In this document: one piece after another, positions 1 through 5,197 of the stretch | How the letters are laid out: each line of letters starts with the position of its first letter | Position numbering within the stretch: position 1 is the first letter of the stretch | NCBI GenBank assembly: GCA_030614245.1 | Contig: JAUWKK010000127.1 | Span: 1-7,556 of the forward strand | Direction: 5' to 3' | Origin: Planctomycetota bacterium | GTDB taxonomy: Bacteria > Planctomycetota > PUPC01 > JABMSA01 > JAUWKK01 | Length of the DNA stretch: 7,556 nt | Position numbers and translations under genes: made by a program | The notes under the pieces: generated by a model | Databases searched by the model: none | What the model saw: only the letters and a program-made list of their open reading frames with translations | Told to the model about the DNA's origin: nothing

Positions 1-564
1 GAGCTCATTTACGCATCGTGGCTCGAGAAGCGCCGCAGCGAGACGTCCATCGGGAAGTCCTGGCTCGTCGCGTGCGCGGTCGCTTTGCTCGCCGGCCCGT
101 GGGCCGTGCTCGGTGCCCTCTGGGGGCAGGGGCAGACGGCGTCCAGCATCCTGATGATTGTCGTCTTCGCCCCGGTCGTCGAGGAGACGATGAAAATGTC
201 CGCCGCGCTCTACGTCGTCGAGAAGAAGCCGTTCCTCTTCCGCAGCATCGGCCAGATCGCACTGTGTTCGGTGATGAGCGGGCTGGTATTCGCGACGCTC
301 GAGAACATCGTCTACCTGAACGTATACATCTCCGATCCATCGCCCGGGCAGGCCGCGTGGCGTTGGACGGTCTGCACGGCGATGCACACGTTCTGCTCGC
401 TGATCGCCGGCCTCGGAGTGATGCGCATCTGGGGAGACCTCTGGCGGCGCAAGGCGCGCCCGCGCCTGGCGCTCATCTTCCCCTTCGCCGTGGCTGCCAT
501 GCTGGTCCACGGCGGCTACAACGCCTTCGCAGTGCTGCTGGCGGGCGTTGGAGTGAAGTTCTGA
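1..564 (+). CDS. PrsW-family intramembrane metalloprotease (5' end cut by window)
   Basis: The frame is open from base 1 to the TGA at 562-564, so the 187 residues seen are the C-terminal part of a longer gene. A TTG at 85 could be read as a start, but recognisable protein continues upstream of it. The conserved PrsW blocks are all present in order, counting from the first visible codon: EETMK (residues 61-65, the EExxK motif), FATLEN (97-102), a helix beginning with H129 in MHTFCSLIAG, and HGGYN (170-174). Hydrophobic segments lie around residues 22-38, 50-60, 85-98, 128-140 and 157-185. PrsW proteins are multi-pass membrane proteases. In Bacillus subtilis PrsW makes the first cut in an anti-sigma factor (RsiW), but many bacterial homologues have unknown substrates and no anti-sigma gene is visible here. 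The gene converges on the TPR/peptidase gene. Family call is secure; the substrate is unknown. Confidence 0.88.
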   Translation, partial: ELIYASWLEKRRSETSIGKSWLVACAVALLAGPWAVLGALWGQGQTASSILMIVVFAPVVEETMKMSAALYVVEKKPFLFRSIGQIALCSVMSGLVFATLENIVYLNVYISDPSPGQAAWRWTVCTAMHTFCSLIAGLGVMRIWGDLWRRKARPRLALIFPFAVAAMLVHGGYNAFAVLLAGVGVKF

Positions 565-588
565 AGGGGCGTAATAAGACAATCCTTA

Positions 589-607
589 CCCACGGCGTTG
601 CCGTGGG
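589..607. repeat. REP-like perfect hairpin between convergent genes
   Basis: CCCACGGC, a GTT loop and GCCGTGGG form a perfect 8-bp stem in the 99-base gap between the PrsW gene (ends 564) and the TPR gene (ends 664, opposite strand). It may act as a bidirectional transcription end. Neither side has a clean U-run: ATCTTACTT follows on the plus strand and GGATTGTCTT on the minus strand. A dispersed REP-type palindrome is therefore as likely as a classical terminator. The structure is seen directly; the function is inferred. Confidence 0.6.
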
Positions 608-641
608 CTATCTTACTTCGCTCCGTTGGGGCCGAATACCA

Positions 642-669
642 GCTACTGCTTACTGGTTACTGCTTACTT
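642..669 (-). repeat. CAGTAAG-type heptamer array, about 4 units, at the TPR gene 3' end
   Basis: Read on the minus strand, the units are AAGTAAG, CAGTAAC, CAGTAAG and CAGTAGC, each 7 bases. The first unit contains the TAA stop codon of the TPR/peptidase gene (666-664). Further stops at 659-657, 652-650 and 645-643 fall in successive frames, so all three minus-strand frames are closed within 24 bases. A matching array occurs at 7359-7393 after prkA. Confidence 0.8.
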
Positions 670-3444
670 CTCCCTGACCTTCTTGATGATCGCGTTCATT
701 TCGTCGACTGCGACGTTGCATTCGATGGCCCGTCTGGCCGGAGGGACGGCCTGTTCGGGCTTCGCGCCGGATGCACGAAGGCGGGCAAGTTCGGCGCACG
801 CTTCGCCGTCGGTTGTACCGAGCTTGAAGGCGGCGGCCAGTTCCCTGGCGGCGTCGGGCTTGCGGTCGAGCTTGACGAGCGCGCGGCCCAGCTTGGCGTG
901 GACGACGGATTCGGACGGAATGATGTGGATCAGATGTCGCGCGATGCGCTCGGCGTCGGCCCAGCGGTTCTCCTCGAAATAGATTTCGAGGAGCTTCTTC
1001 CCCGGCTCGGCGTCGTGCGGATCGATCTTGATCCAGCGCTCGAGCGCGGCCTCGCGCTCCTTCGGCTTGCCGAGCTTGCCGTAGATATCCGCCAGCATCC
1101 CGTATGTGTCGGCGGCAGCGGGATATATCTCGAGTGCCCGTTCGAGGGCCTCCGCGGCGCCGGATGCGTTATTCGCTTCGTTGCGAAGCCTGCCCAGCAG
1201 GAACCACGCGGATGCGTTGCGGGGATCGTCGGCAATGGCCTGGTCCAGCAGCTTGGTGGCGACTTCGGTATCGTCTTTATCTTCGAGCTGCCGGGCCGTG
1301 GCAATGATGACTCTGGCCCAGGCGGACTTGGGATCGAGCTTCAGCGCTCGCTCGGCGGTCTTGCGGGCCTCGTCGAGCTTGCCCGCAGCAATCTGCCAGT
1401 GGCCCAGGTCGCACAGCACGGCCGCGTCGGCGGGCTTCTTGCGGACGCGCTCGCGGAGGGTTCCCTCATCGTCAGGCAGGAACACAGGACGGATTCTGAG
1501 CTCCGCTGCAATAGCCTTGAATCGCTTGAGATAGGCCTGTTCGAAGGCTCCGAGTGATTGCCCGGTCGCCTTTCTGACTGCGACGTTCAGCGGCGCGCCG
1601 TCACGGGCTATATCGAGCATCTTCAGGATGGCCTGCTCGCCGTGCTTCTCGCGGATGTAATCGATGACCATCTCGGACTGACAGTAGGCCAACTGGCGTT
1701 CGATCGGCGACTTCGGCCTGACGAACGCGCGGGTGAGCTCGGCCAGCGGGATGAACGTATCGAGGCGATCCGCCCGGGCGATCAACTGGTTCCACTCGTG
1801 CCGGCGCGGCGACTGCTCCTGGCTGACCGCACAGCCCTCGGTGAACCAGTGCCAGCAGCGCATCCGCGTGTACTGCAGGTTGACTGCGTGGGTGTATTCG
1901 TGTGCAAGAATGATGCGCCAGTTAAGCTCGCCGGGCTTCACTTTCGGCGAACTCATCACTATCACCTTGCCGAGGAATGCACCGATCAGCCCGATATGCG
2001 GCAGGCCTGCGACGCGCGCGCCAAGCCAGCGCTGCGAAGGAAATATCTCGATGTGCACGGGTTCCGGCGGATGAAACTTGTATCGCCCGCCGACTTCTTC
2101 GCGGATTTTCGCCATCTCGGCGAGGACGTATTCGGCGAGCACCGGATCGTTCTTATCGTCGAGTCTCAGCACGAACCCGTCGGACGTGTGTGTCGCATAC
2201 TCCTTCATCTTGTCGCACAGTTCGAGTGTGTTGTAGACCCGAACATTGAACCGATTGAGCCTGAAGGCCTTCTCGAGCAGTTCCTGTGCGGTCTTGTATC
2301 GAGCGTTGCGCAGGTGGATCATGCCGAGTCCGGCAAGCGCGACATCGGATTTCGGATTGATCGCGAGCGCTTTCTGGTACAGCCGCTCGGCGTCGTCTTT
2401 GCGCCGCTTGAAGCTGCACGCCTGTGCAGCCAGTTCGTAAACATCGCAGTATCGGGGATTTACAGCAAGGATGTCCATGCATTCCCGCTCGAATTTCTCC
2501 GTCTTATTCTCGAGGAAGTAAACGGCTGCAAGGTGCGCCCGGGCACCGAGGTGATTGGGATTGATCTTCAGTGCGGCCTGAAGGTTGCCGTGAGCCTGCT
2601 CGTATCGCTCGGAGACAAGGTCGATGACGGCGAGCAGTTCGTATGCATCGACGAGCGATGGGTTGACCTTCAGGGCCGCGCGGCATTCCTGCTCGGCTTC
2701 GGCGTATCGGCTGTTGTAGAAGTAGCACGCGGCGCATCCGAGGTGGACGCCGGGCGAGTTCCCGTTGATCTTGAGCGCCGCGCGATATTCGCGCCACGCA
2801 TCGCCCACCTGTTGCTTCGCAAAGAAAAGATCGCCGGCAGAGATGAACGCCTCGACGAACGTCTTGTCGGCCTTCTGAACTTCTGCAAAGAGCCTGAGCG
2901 CGTCGTGGGGAAGGTTGAGGCACTCCAGTGCCTGTCCTGCGAGCCATTTGTCGCGCGGTCGGGTGATCTTGTCCTCGAAGAGCAAGTCCTCGATCGGCTC
3001 CAACACCTTGTCGCGCTCGGTTTCGCGTCCGAAAGCGTGTTCGAGCAGGCCGAGCCTGACGCGCGCCTCGATGGAATCGGGGGCAGCCTCGAGCGCCGCT
3101 TCGAGGGTCTTGCGCTGCTGGGCGTATCCGCCCCGGGCCGCCATGACTTCGGCACGGGCGCACAGTATCGCCGCATTGCCGGGCAGCTTTGCGGCGGCGG
3201 CGCCGGCAGCCTTCGCGGCCTCGTCGTGTTCGCCGGTCTCAAGCAGCGTGCGGATCAGCCCGACGTGGGCTTCGGCGGCGCTCGGCTTCTGAGCGATCAG
3301 TGCTTTGAAGGCATCGCGGGCTGCCTTGTAGTCGCCCCTCCGCAGGCTCGTGGCAGCCGTGGTGATATCCGCTTTCTCACCGGCCGCTGCGGTTCCGGCA
3401 CAAATTACGGTCATCATCATCGTCAGTCGAACGAGATGGATCAT
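664..3444 (-). CDS. Secreted TPR protein with an internal gluzincin (peptidase MA-like) domain
   Basis: A 926-residue protein. An upstream ATG at 3477 is in frame, but the ATG at 3444 is preferred: GGGAG lies 6 bases before it and the protein then begins with a signal peptide (MIHLVRLTMMMTVICAGTAAA), probably cleaved after the AAA at 19-21. Residues about 28-410 hold roughly ten or eleven TPR units, with typical endings such as ALKINP, ALKVNP and ALAINP. Residues about 420-645 form a zincin domain with HEYTH (515-519) and the downstream glutamate in WFTEG (E536), the HExxH...E layout of peptidase MA-like gluzincins. About six more TPRs follow from 670 to 915. The motif residues are intact, so it is probably an active exported peptidase, or a scaffold with a peptidase fold; its target is unknown. 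It is the last gene of a possible three-gene leftward operon, 49 bases after the QueG-like gene. The stop codon lies inside a heptamer repeat. Confidence 0.88.
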   Translation of the reverse strand: MIHLVRLTMMMTVICAGTAAAGEKADITTAATSLRRGDYKAARDAFKALIAQKPSAAEAHVGLIRTLLETGEHDEAAKAAGAAAAKLPGNAAILCARAEVMAARGGYAQQRKTLEAALEAAPDSIEARVRLGLLEHAFGRETERDKVLEPIEDLLFEDKITRPRDKWLAGQALECLNLPHDALRLFAEVQKADKTFVEAFISAGDLFFAKQQVGDAWREYRAALKINGNSPGVHLGCAACYFYNSRYAEAEQECRAALKVNPSLVDAYELLAVIDLVSERYEQAHGNLQAALKINPNHLGARAHLAAVYFLENKTEKFERECMDILAVNPRYCDVYELAAQACSFKRRKDDAERLYQKALAINPKSDVALAGLGMIHLRNARYKTAQELLEKAFRLNRFNVRVYNTLELCDKMKEYATHTSDGFVLRLDDKNDPVLAEYVLAEMAKIREEVGGRYKFHPPEPVHIEIFPSQRWLGARVAGLPHIGLIGAFLGKVIVMSSPKVKPGELNWRIILAHEYTHAVNLQYTRMRCWHWFTEGCAVSQEQSPRRHEWNQLIARADRLDTFIPLAELTRAFVRPKSPIERQLAYCQSEMVIDYIREKHGEQAILKMLDIARDGAPLNVAVRKATGQSLGAFEQAYLKRFKAIAAELRIRPVFLPDDEGTLRERVRKKPADAAVLCDLGHWQIAAGKLDEARKTAERALKLDPKSAWARVIIATARQLEDKDDTEVATKLLDQAIADDPRNASAWFLLGRLRNEANNASGAAEALERALEIYPAAADTYGMLADIYGKLGKPKEREAALERWIKIDPHDAEPGKKLLEIYFEENRWADAERIARHLIHIIPSESVVHAKLGRALVKLDRKPDAARELAAAFKLGTTDGEACAELARLRASGAKPEQAVPPARRAIECNVAVDEMNAIIKKVREK

Positions 3445-3450
3445 CGTGTG

Positions 3451-3455
3451 CTCCC
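3451..3455 (-). promoter_or_regulatory. Ribosome binding site choosing the TPR gene start
   Basis: GGGAG on the minus strand, 6 bases before the ATG at 3444. No comparable site precedes the in-frame ATG at 3477, and only the later start gives a clean N-terminal signal peptide. Confidence 0.6.
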
Positions 3456-3493
3456 GTCGGCAGTTCGTCCCCTCCATAGGCGGGCGGGTCGGG

Positions 3494-4192
3494 TCAAGTG
3501 CTCGAACGTTGTCTCCAACCTTTGCCGCCGCAAGCTTTTACGCATACGCCGCAGACGTGCTGGCCGATGCCCTGGATTTTGCTGTGCATGCAAAGCCTGG
3601 CATAGCAGGCGTCGAGGTCGAATTCTTCGTGCGTCTCGTGAATGGCGTTCACCGGGCACGCATCGATGCATTGGCGGCAGGCTTCGCAATCCTGCTCGAT
3701 CGGCTTGCCGGGTTCGAGCGGCGCATCGGTCAGGATTGAAGCATAACGCATTCTTGAGCCGAACATCGGATGCACGAGCAGGTTTTGGCGTCCGATCCAG
3801 CCGATGCCCGCCGCGCGGCCGAGCAGTTTGTGAGAGATGTGGCCCTTCATCGGATGCCGAGTGATGATTTGCGACGCCGCCACGGGCAGTGCCTCGTAAC
3901 CGTTATTCTGCAAGAGCGTTGCGGCGGCGAATGCAGCTCGATCGAGGGCGAAATTCGCCTGCCTGTACATGTGGAAGTAGAGCGGTGTCGGGCGGTCGTC
4001 AATATCGTCCAGCACGGCATCGAGCAGTCGCAGGCCGAGCACAACGGCCCGGGGGAACGCGCGGGGCAGACTGTCGAACAGACCGGGGACGTGGCGGGCC
4101 AGCGCCTCGGTATCGGCCACGCCGAGGGCCGCAATGTCATGCTCCTCGGCCAGCCGCATCAGGTTAGCCATCAGATCGTTGGTGGGCGTCAT
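3494..4192 (-). CDS. Short QueG-like double [4Fe-4S] cluster protein
   Basis: A 232-residue cytosolic protein resembling the core of epoxyqueuosine reductase (QueG). Residues about 122-157 carry the QueG-type stretch LLGRAAGIGWIGRQNLLV...SILTD. C169, C172, C175 and C179 form a CxxCxxCxxxCP ferredoxin motif, and C196, C201, C214, C217 and C221 can supply the second cluster with CGVCVKAC. True QueG is longer (roughly 350 residues or more in many bacteria) with a HEAT-like C-terminus, which is missing here; the protein ends 11 residues after the last cysteine. The region where QueG has its DYH-type catalytic aspartate reads PLYFHMYRQANF, so queuosine synthesis is unlikely. It is better called a QueG-like Fe-S protein, possibly a corrinoid or electron-transfer partner (inference). 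The ATG at 4192 is the first in frame and has only a weak upstream purine stretch. It lies 84 bases after the RseC-like gene on the same strand. Confidence 0.82.
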   Translation of the reverse strand: MTPTNDLMANLMRLAEEHDIAALGVADTEALARHVPGLFDSLPRAFPRAVVLGLRLLDAVLDDIDDRPTPLYFHMYRQANFALDRAAFAAATLLQNNGYEALPVAASQIITRHPMKGHISHKLLGRAAGIGWIGRQNLLVHPMFGSRMRYASILTDAPLEPGKPIEQDCEACRQCIDACPVNAIHETHEEFDLDACYARLCMHSKIQGIGQHVCGVCVKACGGKGWRQRSST

Positions 4193-4276
4193 CTCAGCAA
4201 ACTAACTCTAAAGTGTTATCCTGGTTGAGTTGCAGGTGCAGGAGCAATGTGGCTCGTCGTCCTCGAATGGTTCATC

Positions 4277-4777
4277 TCAGCGATCAGGATGGCCCTCGCA
4301 CGAGACGCGATCACTGACTGCCGAAGAGGCGTCCGCCTGCGGGATCATGCCGGTTATCGAGACGATGCGCGGCCTTGCTTGCGGCCGGCTCAACATCAGC
4401 CGATCTGCGATGAACCCGCCGCCGAGCGCGAGTGTGAGGCCCAACAGGCCGGTTCCGGCCGCGACCAGTTCGTCCTCGAACCACTTCATTCCTATTATCA
4501 CTCCGGCCAGCAGGCCCAGCAGCGGCAGCACAAAAAGCAGCAGCGACCCGGCCCAGGCCGAGGGAGTCGTATCGGAGACGAGAACCGTGTGACCGATCTC
4601 GAGTTCCGGCAAAGCGTCGACTTCCAGCAGCATTGAAGTGATTCCCGAACTGCTATCGTCGCTGTGGACGTGGCACAGGCCGCAGGCCTTGCAGTCTTCG
4701 CTCTGCGCGAATCTGACTGTCGCCTTGCCGCCGGTAATGGCGATGACGGTGCCTTTTTCGGGTTTCGCTGGCCTCAT
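4277..4777 (-). CDS. RseC/MucC-family membrane protein (SoxR-reducing-system type)
   Basis: A 166-residue protein from the ATG at 4777. The frame is open further upstream to 4951, but that 58-residue extension is arginine-rich and looks non-coding, whereas RseC proteins start just before a GTV-type strand, as here (KGTVIAI at 8-14). An N-terminal soluble domain carries C29, C32 and C35 (CKACGLC). Two membrane helices follow, about 75-97 (SLLLFVLPLLGLLAGVIIG region) and 104-126, then a cytosolic tail. RseC in Proteobacteria is linked to the sigma-E system and to the Rnf-like SoxR-reducing complex; which role applies here is unknown, as no rnf or rpoE gene is visible. The cysteines are spaced CxxCxxC, tighter than the usual CxxC plus a more distant cysteine, and could hold a metal or Fe-S cluster. 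No clear Shine-Dalgarno is seen. It is the first gene of the leftward block. Confidence 0.82.
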   Translation of the reverse strand: MRPAKPEKGTVIAITGGKATVRFAQSEDCKACGLCHVHSDDSSSGITSMLLEVDALPELEIGHTVLVSDTTPSAWAGSLLLFVLPLLGLLAGVIIGMKWFEDELVAAGTGLLGLTLALGGGFIADRLMLSRPQARPRIVSITGMIPQADASSAVSDRVSCEGHPDR

Positions 4778-4822
4778 CAGGTGAAGTGTACCACGAGGTC
4801 GATTAAGGTGCAATGAAAAAAA

Positions 4823-4860
4823 GCTGCCCGCCGCAGACCGGCGCAACGTGAGATGTTGCG
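4823..4860 (-). promoter_or_regulatory. Possible leader hairpins before the RseC-like gene
   Basis: Two inverted repeats precede the RseC-like ATG on the minus strand. One is CGCAAC/GTTGCG at 4842-4860, extendable by a G:U and an A:U pair around a 3-base loop. The second is a 4-bp CTGC/GCAG stem at 4824-4836 followed directly by seven U at 4822-4816. The hairpin plus U-run is terminator-like, but the stem is short. It could be an attenuator in the 5' leader, or the end of a leftward transcript starting further right. Confidence 0.3.
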
Positions 4861-4954
4861 ATTGTGGCGTGGAGATGCGGCCAAATCCTGCATTGCGCCG
4901 CACAGCATACCATACGCCACCCCTGAAGCAGCGCGGGACACCATAGCACAATGT

Positions 4955-4969
4955 GTATTTTGGAAATAC
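4955..4969. promoter_or_regulatory. 15-base palindrome, possible operator
   Basis: GTATTT, spacer TGG, AAATAC: a perfect 6-base inverted repeat in the AT-rich part of the divergent region. It overlaps the candidate -10 of the leftward promoter. A regulator binding site is plausible but no regulator gene is in the window. Confidence 0.3.
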
Positions 4970-4991
4970 TTCTATATATCGCAGGCGTCAA
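4963..4991 (-). promoter_or_regulatory. Candidate leftward sigma-70-type promoter
   Basis: On the minus strand TTGACG (4991-4986) is followed after 17 bases by TATTTC (4968-4963). The -35 matches five of six consensus bases; the -10 matches only three. It would give the RseC-like gene a leader of about 180 bases that includes the hairpins at 4823-4860. Confidence 0.3.
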
Positions 4992-5185
4992 TAAACTGGC
5001 CGCAGATAATGCCGAGACTGTAATCGAGGCCCGTCTGGCAGCTCGTGCACCGGCGAACTCCCGGGCCGCATGACAGCCCGCTCTTTGATCCGCTTTCCAG
5101 GACGTTCACTCAGCAACACGCTCTCTATGCGGTAGTGCCTGCGCACCGGGAGGCGCGTGGGACTTTGTTGCTGGGTTCTGACAGC

Positions 5186-5190
5186 AGGAG
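5186..5190 (+). promoter_or_regulatory. Ribosome binding site choosing the prkA start
   Basis: AGGAG, 7 bases before the ATG at 5198. The in-frame ATG at 5045 lacks such a site and would add 51 residues without PrkA character. Confidence 0.65.
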
Positions 5191-5197
5191 CCCATGC

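Larger units (their letters stand above)
4778..5197. other. Divergent intergenic region between the RseC-like gene and prkA
   Basis: This 420-base region holds no convincing gene. Open frames entering it from either side (a 58-residue extension of the RseC-like gene and a 51-residue extension of prkA) have no family resemblance. It is more AT-rich around 4941-4995, where the sequence GTATTTTGGAAATAC and a TATATATC stretch lie. It must contain the promoters for both flanking genes. One minus-strand candidate is listed separately; no convincing sigma-70-like pair was found for prkA. Confidence 0.6.

Noticed and set aside
3445..3477. Eleven-residue extension of the TPR protein to the ATG at 3477.
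   Set aside because: It would bury the signal peptide behind a charged stretch and lacks a ribosome binding site, while GGGAG precedes the ATG at 3444.
1558..3864. A 768-codon open frame on the plus strand opposite the TPR/peptidase gene (with another at 598-1557).
   Set aside because: Its codons are exact reverse complements of the TPR gene codons over the gene; it stays open because the real gene almost never uses TTA, CTA or TCA. It shows no domain and runs past the gene into another in a different phase.
4778..4951. 58-residue N-terminal extension of the RseC-like protein.
   Set aside because: It is arginine-rich without family resemblance and crosses the hairpins and A-run of the intergenic region; the RseC fold begins just after the ATG at 4777.
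5045..5197. Longer prkA start at the ATG at 5045.
   Set aside because: The extra 51 residues do not look like PrkA, whereas the ATG at 5198 has AGGAG 7 bases upstream and starts with a typical N-terminus.
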